64,000 nt of DNA from Actinomycetota bacterium (GCA_030645495.1 JAUSLV010000033.1:248001-312000); one strand, 5' to 3'. Counted from the stretch's first letter, positions 38,712 to 48,804 are shown. The notes: generated by a model not told the origin, from the sequence alone. Numbers and translations are program-made.

Positions 38712-40196
38712 TCAGCCGATGGTGCAGGCGTTCAGGCCGCCGAGCACACCAGTACGGAACGCGTCGACCTTCTCGAAGGCGCTGCCGTTGACGTTGGTGT
38801 CGGTGGACTGATCGCTGAGGGCGATGGCGATGATGATCGCCTCGTCGAGATCGCCGGCCGAGAGGTACACCGGGCTGGTCTCGGGTGCCGGCGGGATGAT
38901 CGAGGCGACCCACGCGCCGCTGAGGCAGTCGTTCATCAATACGCGAGCTTCGCCGGTCTTGGTGCCGCTCAGGGCGGTCTGGATCGCATCGCTGTAGGCG
39001 TTGGCGAACAGGTAACCCACCGACATGTCGCCGGTGACCTCGTTCTCCGACAGGCCGAACGCGAAGTCCTGGTCCCAGTAGATCGTGTTGTCGTCGGCGC
39101 AGTAGCGCACGCTCTTGGGCCACAGGTTGTCGTCGATGCCCGAGCAGGTGGGGTACGGGCCGGCGTTGGGGAACGGGCTGAACGTCGGCACGGTGAACGT
39201 CACGTTGTTGGCCGCCGCCAACTCGGTCCAGAACAGGTCGAGACCCGCGGGGATCAGCGTGACGATGTCGACGGCACCGTTCGTGGGGTCCGGGTTCGGG
39301 TCGACCAACGGCAGGTTGCCCGCGTTCGGATCAGTGGGTTCGAAGGGGATGTCGATCAGGTTGTCGATGCGGCCTTCGGTGAAGAACGTCTGGCAGCGCG
39401 CCGGGCCACCCTCGAAACCGTCTTGGAACGCGCCGACCCGGTCGAAGCCAGTGCCGTGCGGGTCGTCGGACGACAGGGGATTGCTGCCGTCCTCGAGCAG
39501 CGGGTCGCTGATCTGGATCATCGCCACCAGCCCGGCGCGAATTGCCGTGTCGTCGAGGCTGATGATGTCGCTGCCACCCGAGGCCGCGTGTGCGGTCCAC
39601 GCGCCGGCGAAGCAGTCGGCTTGCTGTTCTTTGAGGATGCCCGGCTGCCGGAACTCGTCGGCCCTGGCCTGCACGGCATGCCCGAACTCGTGAGCGAGCA
39701 CGATCGCGACTGCCTCGCGGCCGAGCGCATCCACCAGTGCCGGCAGGCTCTCGGCGTCGTCGTAGGCCATGAAATCGCCCAAGCGGCAGTAGAACGCGGT
39801 GCCCTGGCGCACATCCTCGTAGGTGGAGACGTCCTTGCCGCAACCCGGAATGGTGGCTTCGCGCTCGGGGTAGGCGGCGAAGATGCCGCCCTCCAGGGGC
39901 GTCCACGGCAGGCCGTAGGTCTCGGGATAGGCCTCGGCCCAGAACGCCTGCACGTCGCCGAACGCGGCGGTGAGGAAGCCGTCGTAGTCGGGGTGGGCCG
40001 GGCCGCGCTCGCCGAAGTCGACGACGCCGTCGATCACTGCATAGTCGCGCTCCTGCCCGCCGGTGGTGTCGGTGGTGATCAGGTCGCCGCCCGCGCCCTG
40101 GCGCGAGCGGGTGGCGGTCACCCCCGGATCGGCGGCGCTGCAGGCCACCCCGATGAGAGCGACCAGACCGACCAGGCTCACCATTCGCATACGCAC
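38712..40196 (-). CDS. Secreted neutral zinc metallopeptidase-like protein
   Basis: 494 residues from GTG 40196 (ATG at 40190 or 40184 also possible). Signal peptide ending near VACSAAD, lipoprotein-like. Zinc site LAHEFGHAVQARAD (HExxH form HEFGH near residue 170) with downstream QQADCFAGAW supplying a ligand; this pair is the signature of the YpfJ-like putative neutral metallopeptidases. The long C-terminal region with several Cys (CSGIDD, YCAD, DCLSG) is less conserved. Substrate unknown. Convergent with the L,D-transpeptidase gene, 21 bp. Confidence 0.8.
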   Translation of the reverse strand: MRMRMVSLVGLVALIGVACSAADPGVTATRSRQGAGGDLITTDTTGGQERDYAVIDGVVDFGERGPAHPDYDGFLTAAFGDVQAFWAEAYPETYGLPWTPLEGGIFAAYPEREATIPGCGKDVSTYEDVRQGTAFYCRLGDFMAYDDAESLPALVDALGREAVAIVLAHEFGHAVQARADEFRQPGILKEQQADCFAGAWTAHAASGGSDIISLDDTAIRAGLVAMIQISDPLLEDGSNPLSSDDPHGTGFDRVGAFQDGFEGGPARCQTFFTEGRIDNLIDIPFEPTDPNAGNLPLVDPNPDPTNGAVDIVTLIPAGLDLFWTELAAANNVTFTVPTFSPFPNAGPYPTCSGIDDNLWPKSVRYCADDNTIYWDQDFAFGLSENEVTGDMSVGYLFANAYSDAIQTALSGTKTGEARVLMNDCLSGAWVASIIPPAPETSPVYLSAGDLDEAIIIAIALSDQSTDTNVNGSAFEKVDAFRTGVLGGLNACTIG

Positions 40197-40248
40197 GTAT
40201 TGAGCTTAGGCGCGCCTCCGGGCTATGTGGTTGCGCCAGAATGACTCC

Positions 40249-41379
40249 ATGTCGTCCACCTCTACGCCGCTCTCCACGTCATCGGCGGTGTACCTGGCCC
40301 GCCTCCACCGGGCTCGTGACAGCATGCAGCGCGCCGGGGTCGATGCATTGCTCGTGTCGGTGGGCAGCGATCTGCCGTACCTCACGGGGTACGAGGCGAT
40401 GCCGCTCGAGCGCCTCACGATGCTGGTGGTGCCTCGCGAGGGCGAGGCCACGCTCGTCATCCCTGGTCTCGAGGCGCCGCGGGTGACTGCCCAGCCCGGT
40501 GTGTTCACGGTGCGTCCGTGGGGCGAGACCGACGACCCGGTGGCGATCGTCGCCGGTCTGTTGCCGCGTCCTGCGGTGGCCGCGATCGGCGACACGATGT
40601 GGGCGCGGTTCCTCGTGGAGCTGTTGGGCCACTGGCCGTCGGCCACCACCGGCTTCGTGCGCAGCACCACCGTGATGAACGACCTGCGGATGTGCAAGGA
40701 CGCGGCCGAGATCGCCGCGCTGCACGCCGCAGGCGCAGCGGTCGACCGGATCGCCGCACAGTTGCAGGCGGGCGAGATCCCGTTGGTGGGCCGCACCGAG
40801 GCGGAGGTGAGTGCCGAACTCTCGCGGCGGATCCTCGCCGAGGGCCACGATGTCGTGAACTTCGCGATCGTGGCTGCCGGCGAGAACGCCGCATCACCGC
40901 ACCACCACCCGGGGTCGCGGGTGATTCGCCAGGGCGAGATCGTGCTCTGCGACTTCGGCGGCACGATGAACGGCTACTGCAGCGACATCACCCGCTGCGT
41001 GCACACCGGGCCGGTGCCCGCCGACATCGCCGAGGCGTACGCGGTGCTGCACGCGGCCCACGCCGCTGGCGTGGCTGCGGGCGTTGTCGGCGCCGCCTGC
41101 CACGACGTGGATCGCGCTGCCCGGAGGGTGATCACCGACGCCGGCTTCGGGCAGTACTTCATCCACCGCACGGGTCACGGCATCGGGATGGAAGCTCACG
41201 AAGACCCGTACATGGTGGAGGGCAATGCGCTACCGATCGCTGCCGGCCACGCGTTCAGCGTCGAGCCCGGCATCTACCTGCCGGGCAAGTGGGGCATGCG
41301 CCTGGAAGACATCGTGGTGGCCACCGCCGACGGCCCGCTGGCGATGAACGCCGCGAATCACTCGCTGGTCGTGCTATGA
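40249..41379 (+). CDS. pepQ: M24 family Xaa-Pro aminopeptidase
   Basis: 376 residues from ATG 40249 (MSSTSTPLSTSSAVY). Creatinase-like N-terminal domain (DALLVSVGSDLPYLTGYEAM) and pita-bread domain with the five metal ligands in order: CDFGG (Asp), CSDITR (Asp), HRTGHGIG (His), VEPGIY (Glu) and LEDIV (Glu). Cleaves Xaa-Pro bonds in peptides, cytosolic. The gene symbol is a family-level label. The stop overlaps the start of the next gene (ATGA). Confidence 0.85.
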   Translation: MSSTSTPLSTSSAVYLARLHRARDSMQRAGVDALLVSVGSDLPYLTGYEAMPLERLTMLVVPREGEATLVIPGLEAPRVTAQPGVFTVRPWGETDDPVAIVAGLLPRPAVAAIGDTMWARFLVELLGHWPSATTGFVRSTTVMNDLRMCKDAAEIAALHAAGAAVDRIAAQLQAGEIPLVGRTEAEVSAELSRRILAEGHDVVNFAIVAAGENAASPHHHPGSRVIRQGEIVLCDFGGTMNGYCSDITRCVHTGPVPADIAEAYAVLHAAHAAGVAAGVVGAACHDVDRAARRVITDAGFGQYFIHRTGHGIGMEAHEDPYMVEGNALPIAAGHAFSVEPGIYLPGKWGMRLEDIVVATADGPLAMNAANHSLVVL

Positions 41380-42158
41380 CTGAGGGTGCTGCAGCGTCAT
41401 TGGCCGCGCCACCCCGCTCTGGGCTGGCCGTCGCCCGCCGCTCGGTGACGGTGGTGGGTGCCCTGGCGGTGGTGGCCACCCTGCTGGTGTTTTTGCTCGT
41501 GGGTCGGCTGGGCGCCACCTACCGCGATGGGTTGCAGGCAACCAGCGACGGCGCCGAACTCGCCGCGCTCAGCACGGCCACCGCGAACACACTCGCCGAC
41601 GAAGTGGCCGCCCTGGCCGGTACCGCCTCGCAGACGCTGGCGCAGACCCGTCTGCTGCTGGCATCGGCAGCCACCTCCACCGACGACCTCGGCACCGCGA
41701 TGGACACCAACCTGGCCGACACGGTCGAGGGTGTGGCCAACATCGCCAACGGGCTGGCGGGCCTGGTGGAAGCGATCGAGTTCGTGATCCCCGGCGACAG
41801 CGACTCGCTGGCCGAAGACCTGCGCGACATCACCAACGGCCTGAAGCCGGTGCCGGCCCAACTGCGCACGCTCGGCGAGCAACTGCACACCGTCGCCGAT
41901 CAGATCAGTGGCTCGCTCGCCGATCTCGACGCTGCTGGCGAACAACTCGAACGACTGGCGAGCGACATCACCGAGGCGAAAACCGCGCTGGCCCAGGCGG
42001 CAGTGGTGGCGGCCGACGTGGCCGAGAAGGCCGACGACGCGCTGCAGCGCTGGGGCACCGACCTGTGGCTGCTGCGCCTTGTCATCGTGGTGCTGGGCGC
42101 CGGAGCGGTGTTGGTGTGCTTCGTGGCACATCGCGCGCTCCGCGCGCTGCAGGCTTAG
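41376..42158 (+). CDS. Two-TM protein with extracytoplasmic coiled coil, unknown
   Basis: 260 residues. One transmembrane segment near residue 25-45 (VTVVGALAVVATLLVFLLVG), an Ala/Asp/Thr-rich helical middle region of about 180 residues (TANTLADEVAALAGTASQTL, LDAAGEQLERLASDITEAKT) suited to coiled coil or bundle formation, and a second transmembrane helix (LLRLVIVVLGAGAVLVCFVA). Overall shape resembles the sensor part of methyl-accepting proteins but no HAMP or signalling domain. No family recognised. Co-translated with the M24 peptidase. Confidence 0.7.
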   Translation: MTEGAAASLAAPPRSGLAVARRSVTVVGALAVVATLLVFLLVGRLGATYRDGLQATSDGAELAALSTATANTLADEVAALAGTASQTLAQTRLLLASAATSTDDLGTAMDTNLADTVEGVANIANGLAGLVEAIEFVIPGDSDSLAEDLRDITNGLKPVPAQLRTLGEQLHTVADQISGSLADLDAAGEQLERLASDITEAKTALAQAAVVAADVAEKADDALQRWGTDLWLLRLVIVVLGAGAVLVCFVAHRALRALQA

Positions 42159-42835
42159 CTCTCGCGGAGGTTCCACAGGTTGGGGTCGCGGCCCAACTCG
42201 GTGAGGCGCTTGCCCACCGTGATCGGCATCGCCGGCGGCCGGCCCTCCAACGCGTCGGCCACGTACTCGCCGTTCTCGGCCCACATGTGACACGTGTTGA
42301 GGTTGGCCGCCACCGCACGGGCGCGGTTCTCGGGTTGGCTCATGTCGGGTGCGCCGCCGCCGCCGCCGTCCTTACGTGACGCCAGCACCCGCATCGACCA
42401 CGTGGCTTGCACGACGGCGGGGCCCATCGCCTGCAGCAGCGCGCTGGTGTGCGTGCACCCACGCGGGCCGCCGAACACCTCGCGCACCTTGTGCGTGTAG
42501 CCGCGGGCGATCGACATGCCCACGAGGCTGGCGTAGTGGTCGGTGATCGTCGGGCAGCCGGGGTACGGGTGGTGCTCCATCACGGCCTTCGCAGCCACGA
42601 TCTCGAGCGTGGGCAAGGTGATCGTCATGTCGACGATCATGTGGTGCACGGTGAGCGGGAGTGGGTCGTCGAGGATGTACAACCCCGGCGGCTTCTGGTC
42701 GCGCACCGCGCCGCGCACCACCAGCGTCTGATCGTCCTTGCGGTACACGCGCACCACGTACGAGCGCTCGTGCACCATGTCGTCGGCGGTCACGCCATCG
42801 GGCGTGGGGGCCATCTCGTCGAACAGTTCGTGCAC
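42155..42835 (-). CDS. DUF2889 family protein
   Basis: 226 residues from GTG 42835, 2 bp after the nucleoside hydrolase stop; an ATG at 42814 is an alternative. DUF2889 pattern: RSYVVRVYRKDDQTLVVRGA, LTVHHMIVDMTITLPTLEIV, HPYPGCPTITDHYASLVGMS and FGGPRGCTHTSALLQAMGP. Function unknown; the family occurs in actinobacterial and proteobacterial catabolic clusters. It probably forms an operon with the upstream hydrolase. Stop overlaps the convergent gene by 4 bp. Confidence 0.85.
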   Translation of the reverse strand: MHELFDEMAPTPDGVTADDMVHERSYVVRVYRKDDQTLVVRGAVRDQKPPGLYILDDPLPLTVHHMIVDMTITLPTLEIVAAKAVMEHHPYPGCPTITDHYASLVGMSIARGYTHKVREVFGGPRGCTHTSALLQAMGPAVVQATWSMRVLASRKDGGGGGAPDMSQPENRARAVAANLNTCHMWAENGEYVADALEGRPPAMPITVGKRLTELGRDPNLWNLRES

Positions 42836-42837
42836 GG

Positions 42838-43791
42838 TCAGGCCCTGGCCAGGCGATCGAGCTCGAGCGCCACGACCGCGGCGCTGTTCACCTCGGTGAG
42901 GATGGTGACCGGTGTTCGGTCGGCCCACAGGGCGGCCGACAACGCATGGCGAGTAGCGGGCCACGTCTTGCCGCGGCCGACGCCGTCGCCGCAGTCGACG
43001 CGGATCGGGTGTTGCACGCTGCTGTAGTGGTGTGGCGCCAGCAGGTACGAGATGCACGTGCTGTCGTGCACGTGAATGCCGTCGGGGCCACCGTGCGACA
43101 GGTGGAAGTCGCGGTAGTACGGAAGGATCTGCGTGGCCAGCAGTGCCCGCGGGTTGTCGAACGAGGCGATGCCGGCGATCTGCTCGCTGGACATGATCGT
43201 GGCCTCGGTGACGTCGAGGCCGCACATCACGATCGGGCAGTCGGCGCCGAACACGATGTCGGCGGCCTCTGGGTCGTTGAGGATGTTGGCCTCGGCGGCG
43301 GGCGAGGCGTTGCCGCCCACGAACGCGTTGCCACCCATGAGCACCATCCCGGCCAGCAGCGACGGCAGTTCGGGGCACAGCAACATCGCCAACGCGACGT
43401 TGGTGAGCGGCCCGATCGGCACCAGCGTGACCTCACCCGGGCGGGCTGTGGCCTGCTGGATGATGAAGTGCGCGGCATCGAGCGCATGCGGGGCGCGTGA
43501 CGGCGCAGCGAGGGCGACGTCGGCGAGTCCGTTCACGCCGTGCACGAAGTGGGACGGGCCGCGGTAGTTCATCGCCAGCGGGCGGGCGGCACCCTGCGCC
43601 ACCGGGATCTCGGGCCCACCGGCGATGTCGAGGATCCGCTGCGCGTTGGTGGTGCACACGTCGACGTGGGCGTTGCCGAACACCGTGGTGAGGCCGATCA
43701 CGTCGAGTTCGGGCGAGGCCAGTGCGTAGAAGATGGCCATCGCATCGTCGATGCCCGGATCGGTGTCGATGATGATCGGGCGCGCGCTCAT
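42838..43791 (-). CDS. Nucleoside hydrolase (IunH/RihA type)
   Basis: 317 residues. Calcium-site signature DTDPGIDDAMAIFYAL at the N-terminus, LTTVFGNAHVD, VTLVPIGPLTNVALAM, GMVLMGGNAF, AEANILNDPEAADIVFGAD and the C-terminal DCGDGVGRGKT. Hydrolyses the N-glycosidic bond of ribonucleosides in salvage. Specificity is not readable. Upstream of it on this strand lies a strong GC hairpin separating it from the suf genes. Confidence 0.92.
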   Translation of the reverse strand: MSARPIIIDTDPGIDDAMAIFYALASPELDVIGLTTVFGNAHVDVCTTNAQRILDIAGGPEIPVAQGAARPLAMNYRGPSHFVHGVNGLADVALAAPSRAPHALDAAHFIIQQATARPGEVTLVPIGPLTNVALAMLLCPELPSLLAGMVLMGGNAFVGGNASPAAEANILNDPEAADIVFGADCPIVMCGLDVTEATIMSSEQIAGIASFDNPRALLATQILPYYRDFHLSHGGPDGIHVHDSTCISYLLAPHHYSSVQHPIRVDCGDGVGRGKTWPATRHALSAALWADRTPVTILTEVNSAAVVALELDRLARA

Positions 43792-43803
43792 GCCCTTCTC
43801 CTG

Positions 43804-43820
43804 CGGGGGCTGCGCCCCCG
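43804..43820 (-). terminator. GC-rich hairpin after sufU
   Basis: CGGGGGC-TGC-GCCCCCG, perfect 7-bp stem with a 3-nt loop, 57 bp after the sufU stop and before the nucleoside hydrolase start. No U-tract, as common in actinobacterial terminators. Confidence 0.6.
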
Positions 43821-43876
43821 AGCCCCATCGGTGTGCGGCTCCCTGGCGGTCGCGCGTCCACAGGCATTCGCTTCGC

Positions 43877-44335
43877 TCATGCCTGCTCCAGCGCTTCCAA
43901 GAGCGTGTTCCAGCCGAGGATCGCGCACTTGATGCGCACTGGATACTTCACCACGCCCTGCAGCGCTTCCAGATCGCCCAGCTTCACCGACGGGTCGGGC
44001 TCGATGTCGTTGCCGTGCTCGTCGGGGATGCTCATCATCCCCTTGAAGCGGCGCACCAGTGCTTGCACCTCGGCGACCGGCTTGCCCTTGATCGCCTGAC
44101 TCATCATCGAGGCGCTGCTCTGGCTGATGCTGCAACCCTGGCCGCCCACCTTGATGTCGGACACCGTGAGGCCTTCTGGACCATCGGTGACCTGTAGGAA
44201 CACCTCGATCTCGTCGCCGCACAGCGGGTTGTGGCCCACCGCGTGCGGCGCGGGCGGTGGCAGCTCGCCGCGGTTGCGTGGGTTGCGGTGGTGGTCGAGG
44301 ATGATCTCTCGGTACAGGTCTTCCAAGCCGGGCAT
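43877..44335 (-). CDS. sufU: SufU zinc-dependent sulfurtransferase
   Basis: 152 residues from ATG 44335, with GGAGAG 7 bp before it. U-type fold with the three Cys of SufU: NPLCGDEIEVF, GQGCSISQSSASMM and RIKCAILGW. It accepts persulfide sulfur from SufS and supports Fe-S assembly in Gram-positives and actinobacteria. 19 bp after sufS in the same operon. Confidence 0.93.
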   Translation of the reverse strand: MPGLEDLYREIILDHHRNPRNRGELPPPAPHAVGHNPLCGDEIEVFLQVTDGPEGLTVSDIKVGGQGCSISQSSASMMSQAIKGKPVAEVQALVRRFKGMMSIPDEHGNDIEPDPSVKLGDLEALQGVVKYPVRIKCAILGWNTLLEALEQA

Positions 44336-44354
44336 GGGTGCTCTCCTCGCCGTG

Positions 44355-45592
44355 TCAGTACCCGAAGATATCGCTGGCGCCGTCCAGGGCGTCGGCCAGC
44401 GCATCCACGTCGTCCGTGTCGTTGTACAGGTAGAAGCTTGCCCGGGCGGTGGCGGTGACGCCCAGCAGGCGCATCAGCGGCTTCGCGCAGTGGTGGCCGG
44501 CGCGCACGCAGACGTTCTTCTGGTCGAGCACCTGGCTGAGGTCGTGCGGGTGGATGTTGCGGAAGCCGAGGCTGAACGTGGCGCCGCGCACCTCGATGTT
44601 GGTGGGGCCGTGCAGCTGGATGTCGTCGCCGAACCGTTCGGTGAGGGTGCGCTGCGCGTAGGCGGCCACCTCCATCTCGTGGTTGCGCACGTTGGCCATG
44701 CCCAGGCCGGTGAGGAAATCCACCGCCGCGCCCATTCCCACGACCTCGGTGATCGGGGGAGTGCCGGCCTCGAACTTGGCGGGCAGGTCGGCCGTGGTGA
44801 ACCCGTCGAGGCGCACGTCGGCGATCATGTTGCCGCCACCCAGGAACGGCGGCATCGCCTCCAGCAGGTCTTCCTTGCCGTACAACACGCCGACGCCCGA
44901 GGGGCCGCACATCTTGTGGCTGCTGAAGGCCATGAAGTCGGCATCCCACGCTTGCACGTCGGTGACGTTGTGCGGCACGTACTGGCAGCCATCCACGATC
45001 GCGAGCGCCCCGGCCGCGTGGGCTGCGGCGCACAGCTGTTGCACCGGGGTGATCGTGCCGAGCACGTTGCTCATCGCGGTGAAGCTGAACACCTTCGCGC
45101 CGTCGAGTAGTTGGGGGAGCGTGGTGAGATCGAGCTGGCCGTCGGCGGTGAGCGGCACCCAGCGCAGCACGATGCCGCGCTCGGCCACCAGCATGTGCCA
45201 CGGCACGATGTTCGCGTGATGCTCCATGTGGGTGAGCACCACCACGTCGCCGGCGCGGAGATTGGCGCGGCCCCACGAGTAGGCCAGCAGGTTCAGCGAC
45301 TCGGTGGCGTTCTTGGTGAACACGATCTCGTGCACCCGGCGTGCGTTGATGAACTGCTGCACCTTGCTGCGCGCACCCTCGTACAGGTCGGTGGCCTCGG
45401 CCGCCAGTTGGTAGGCGCTGCGGTTGATGGGCGCGTACGAGTGGCGCATGAAGTCGGCGATCGTGTCGATCACCACGGCCGGCTTCTGCGACGTGTTCGC
45501 CGAATCGAGGTACACCAGCGGCGCGCCGTTCAGCCGGCGCTGCAACAGCGGGAACTGCTGCTTGATCGCAGCCGTGTCGAGTGCGTGGCCGG

Positions 45593-45596
<4 letters not shown>
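44355..45596 (-). CDS. sufS: SufS cysteine desulfurase
   Basis: 413 residues from ATG 45596. PLP-Lys in AFSSHKMCGPSGVG, substrate site FTKNATESLNLLAYSW, and the persulfide Cys in VCVRAGHHCAKPLM. Group II desulfurase, releasing sulfur from L-cysteine for Fe-S clusters. Start overlaps the sufC stop by 4 bp (ATGA). One difference from many SufS proteins is VDGCQYVPH where VDGAQ is usual. Confidence 0.94.
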
Positions 45597-46369
<773 letters not shown>

Positions 46370-46375
46370 GGGCTC

Positions 46376-46405
46376 AGTGTATTTCCCCTATGGCCATAGT
46401 GGAAA
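46376..46405 (-). promoter_or_regulatory. suf promoter with overlapping palindromic operator candidate
   Basis: Minus strand: -35-like TTTCCA (46405-46400), 18-bp spacer, -10 TACACT (46381-46376), predicted start at or near the GTG at 46369. The spacer holds a 12-bp perfect palindrome CTATGGCCATAG (46388-46399), extended by TTTCCC/TGGAAA to 24 bp with one mismatched pair (46382-46405). Position is typical for repression of RNA polymerase binding; an Rrf2/IscR- or SufR-type regulator is a guess. Confidence 0.55.
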
Positions 46406-46440
46406 CCCCGGCGGGCAGGTTGGACGGGTCGAATGCCCGA

Positions 46441-47406
46441 TCAGCCGGAGCGCAAGGCCTTCCACAGCGCCGAGTAGCTGGGGTACTCGTAGCTGGCGTC
46501 GATGTAGCCGGCCTCGCGGAGCGCCGCGTCGAATGGCCGCAAGCTGCGGAACGGCACACCAGAGTCCACGTGGTGGGCCAGGTGCACCCCGATGCTGTAG
46601 GGCACGAGCACGAAGCGGGCGAGTGGGTGCTGGCGCACCTGGTGCGTGTTCTCGCGACGGTCGCTGCCGGCACGCATGCCGCCGTGCTCGGCGATGCTGC
46701 GCAGCCGGTTGATCACCCGCCACACGGTGAGGTACGGGGCCAGCCAGAAGAACGGGTACAGCCACCAGTAGCCGCTGAGGATCGCCGCTGCGAGCAGCAC
46801 CACTTGGGTGAGCAGGATCTTCCAGAACGTGTTGCGCACCACCGGCACCGTGCTGCGTGCCCCGCGGAAGAACTCGGCCATCAGCTTCAGGCCGGTGCGG
46901 CCGGTGGCGTCGCGCAGCAGCTTGCGGCGAAAGCTGGCGGGCGTGATCGGGTAGCCCTGGTACAGCGCGATGTCGGGCTCGTCGGGGCCGAACTCGTCGC
47001 GGTGGTGGGCGGCATGCACGCGCCGGTAGCCGTCGGTGTTGGTCCAGCTGGGAAAGCCCAGCAGCCAGCGGCCGGTGAAGTCGTTGGCCCGCTTGTTGGC
47101 GAACAGCAGGCGATGTGCGGCCTCGTGCATCAGCGAGAGGTACTGCGCGAACGTGCGGCCCATCAGCACGAACGTGATCGGCCACACCCACGGCCCGAGG
47201 GCGACAGTGGCCCACAGCACCGCCGAGGTCTGCACGTACAGCGCGAGCACGGTGCCCGCATTGCGCCACGAGTGGATGCGGCGCAGCCGTTCGCGGAACG
47301 CTGGTTGCGGCCGTCCGTCGGCGCGGATCAAGTCGGTCTCGTGGCACACCGGCAGCGTGGCCGGCACCATTCCTCCGAGTACGGGGCCCATGGGGAGCGT
47401 GCTCAT
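46441..47406 (-). CDS. Fatty acid desaturase
   Basis: 321 residues from ATG 47406. Membrane diiron desaturase with the three His boxes: HEAAH (in LSLMHEAAHRLLF), HAAHH (in YRRVHAAHHRDE) and HLAHH (in IGVHLAHHVDSG), plus two or more transmembrane pairs (LWATVALGPWVWPITFVLMG, LLAAAILSGYWWLYPFFWLA). Introduces a double bond or hydroxyl into an acyl lipid at the membrane. Starts 1 bp after the stop of the MBL hydrolase gene, so the two are an operon. Confidence 0.85.
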   Translation of the reverse strand: MSTLPMGPVLGGMVPATLPVCHETDLIRADGRPQPAFRERLRRIHSWRNAGTVLALYVQTSAVLWATVALGPWVWPITFVLMGRTFAQYLSLMHEAAHRLLFANKRANDFTGRWLLGFPSWTNTDGYRRVHAAHHRDEFGPDEPDIALYQGYPITPASFRRKLLRDATGRTGLKLMAEFFRGARSTVPVVRNTFWKILLTQVVLLAAAILSGYWWLYPFFWLAPYLTVWRVINRLRSIAEHGGMRAGSDRRENTHQVRQHPLARFVLVPYSIGVHLAHHVDSGVPFRSLRPFDAALREAGYIDASYEYPSYSALWKALRSG

Positions 47407-47407
47407 C

Positions 47408-48022
47408 TCACCAGCCTCGCTCGATCCATTCCTGCAGGTGCGGGCGCTCGTCACCGATCGTGGTGTCGGCGCCGTGGCCGGGCAGCACGATCGTGTCGGC
47501 AGGGAACGTGAACAGCTTGGTGTCGAGCGAGTGGATGATCGCCTCGAAGTTGCCGCCCTCGTTGCCGGTCGCCCCGGGCCCGCCGGGGAACAGCGTGTCG
47601 CCGGTGAACAGGATCGGCGCGTCCTGCACCTTGAAGCTGATCGAACCCGGCGTGTGGCCCGGGTTGTGGATCGCGTGCAGGCGAAGGCGGCCAATCTCGA
47701 TCACCTCCGCGTCGTCGATGAACACGTCGTAGCCGACTTCTTTCAGCATCGGCGCGTCGAGGCTGCTGACGCCCACCTCGTAACCCGCTTCACGGATCGC
47801 CGGCACGGCCTGGATGTGGTCCCAGTGGCCATGGGTCTCCAGCACCCGGCGCACGCCCAACCCTCTGCACAGCTCGAGCAGCTGCTCGTGTTCGTTGGCC
47901 GCGTCGAGCAGCACGGCGTCGCCCGTCTCTTTACAGCGCAGCACGAAGACGTTGTTCTCGAACGGGCCGACCACGACCTTGTGGATCTCCAGCCGGCTGT
48001 CGCTCCAGTGCAAGGTGCTCAT
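47408..48022 (-). CDS. MBL-fold hydrolase (glyoxalase II-like)
   Basis: 204 residues. Metallo-beta-lactamase motifs THGHWDHIQAV, HNPGHTPGSISF, FTGDTLFPGG and LPGHGADTTIGDE. Full-length small hydrolase of the hydroxyacylglutathione hydrolase-like group, dizinc or iron. Known relatives hydrolyse thioesters; a persulfide dioxygenase is less likely because the typical longer C-terminus is absent. First gene of a two-gene unit with the desaturase. Confidence 0.88.
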   Translation of the reverse strand: MSTLHWSDSRLEIHKVVVGPFENNVFVLRCKETGDAVLLDAANEHEQLLELCRGLGVRRVLETHGHWDHIQAVPAIREAGYEVGVSSLDAPMLKEVGYDVFIDDAEVIEIGRLRLHAIHNPGHTPGSISFKVQDAPILFTGDTLFPGGPGATGNEGGNFEAIIHSLDTKLFTFPADTIVLPGHGADTTIGDERPHLQEWIERGW

Positions 48023-48103
48023 GCGGTCACGCTACTCGGGTGTCGTCGGGTGGATCTGTCGGAGTTGGTCGTGCCGAGCCATCCATGGCTGATGCGCGCC
48101 AAT

Positions 48104-48132
48104 GGGTGCCGCGGCCATGGGCCGCGGCACCC
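48104..48132 (-). terminator. Strong terminator hairpin ending the diiron/SCP2/ferredoxin operon
   Basis: Perfect 13-bp stem: GGGTGCCGCGGCC / GGCCGCGGCACCC around an ATG loop (48104-48116, 48120-48132). It starts 8 bp after the ferredoxin stop on this strand. No U-tract is evident. Confidence 0.7.
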
Positions 48133-48140
48133 TCCCGCGT

Positions 48141-48557
48141 TCAGCGCTTGGCGGCCTTGAAGGCCGGTGGCGGCACGATCGTGAGCAACCGGGTCTTGGG
48201 GCAATGCACCTTGCGGTGGTTGTCGCACGTGGGGCACACGGAGGCGTCGGCGCCGGGTTCGAGCCACAGGGTGGTGCCGCAACTGCTGCACGTCTCCTGC
48301 CAGATCGAGCACTCGATGCCGGCCAGACGCTCGCTGTGCAGCGGGCAGCCGTGGCCGTTGCACACCGGGAAGCGGTCGTCGGCGACGATCGCGTCTTCGG
48401 GGCACTTGCCCACGCACACCATGCAGTCGTCGCACGTGTACGGATCGATCTCGAAGATGCCGAGGAACGAATCCGTCTTCGTGAGCGCGTCGGTGTGACA
48501 GGAGAAGTCGCAGGCACCGCAGCCGATGCACCGATCCTGCCGCACCATCAAACTCAT
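48141..48557 (-). CDS. 2x[4Fe-4S] ferredoxin with C-terminal Cys-rich (zinc-ribbon-like) region
   Basis: 138 residues. First half is a bacterial ferredoxin with two clusters: CIGCGACDFSCHTD and CDDCMVCVGKCPED. The second half has further Cys/His (PVCNGHGCPLH, CSIWQETCSSCG, CPTCDNHRKVHCP), arranged as two CxxC pairs like a rubredoxin-type or zinc-ribbon knuckle. This combined form is unusual. Last gene of the four-gene operon; likely electron donor to the diiron protein, by inference. Confidence 0.8.
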   Translation of the reverse strand: MSLMVRQDRCIGCGACDFSCHTDALTKTDSFLGIFEIDPYTCDDCMVCVGKCPEDAIVADDRFPVCNGHGCPLHSERLAGIECSIWQETCSSCGTTLWLEPGADASVCPTCDNHRKVHCPKTRLLTIVPPPAFKAAKR

Positions 48558-48579
48558 TTCGACGACCTCGCACTCTGGC

Positions 48580-48786
48580 TCATGCAGGCACCACCGGGTT
48601 CTGCGGATGGAAGTGCCGCAACTCGGTCATGCAATCGGTGTGCACCCAGGGGGCGACGTCGACGCGGGTGGCGGCGGTGGTGAGGACGTACTTGCCCTTG
48701 GCCTCGCTCCACTCCCACCAGCCGTAGGGAACGTCGACGACACGGGTGATCTCCTTGCCACAGTTCGGGCAGATCGGTGCGCTCAT
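48580..48786 (-). CDS. Small Cys-containing protein, 68 residues
   Basis: ATG 48786 with AGAAGGAACG upstream. N-terminal CPNCGKEITRV forms half a zinc knuckle; a third Cys and several His follow (APWVHTDCMTELRHFHP). Aromatic middle segment (YGWWEWSEAKGKYVL). No family recognised. It sits between the SCP2-like and ferredoxin genes with 18-22 bp gaps, so it is a component of the same unit. Confidence 0.7.
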   Translation of the reverse strand: MSAPICPNCGKEITRVVDVPYGWWEWSEAKGKYVLTTAATRVDVAPWVHTDCMTELRHFHPQNPVVPA

Positions 48787-48804
48787 GGTGGTTCGTTCCT
48801 TCTC

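Noticed and set aside
40200-40248. AscI-like GGCGCGCC and other short palindromes as regulatory sites
   Set aside because: Short GC palindromes are expected by chance in this composition and show no promoter context.
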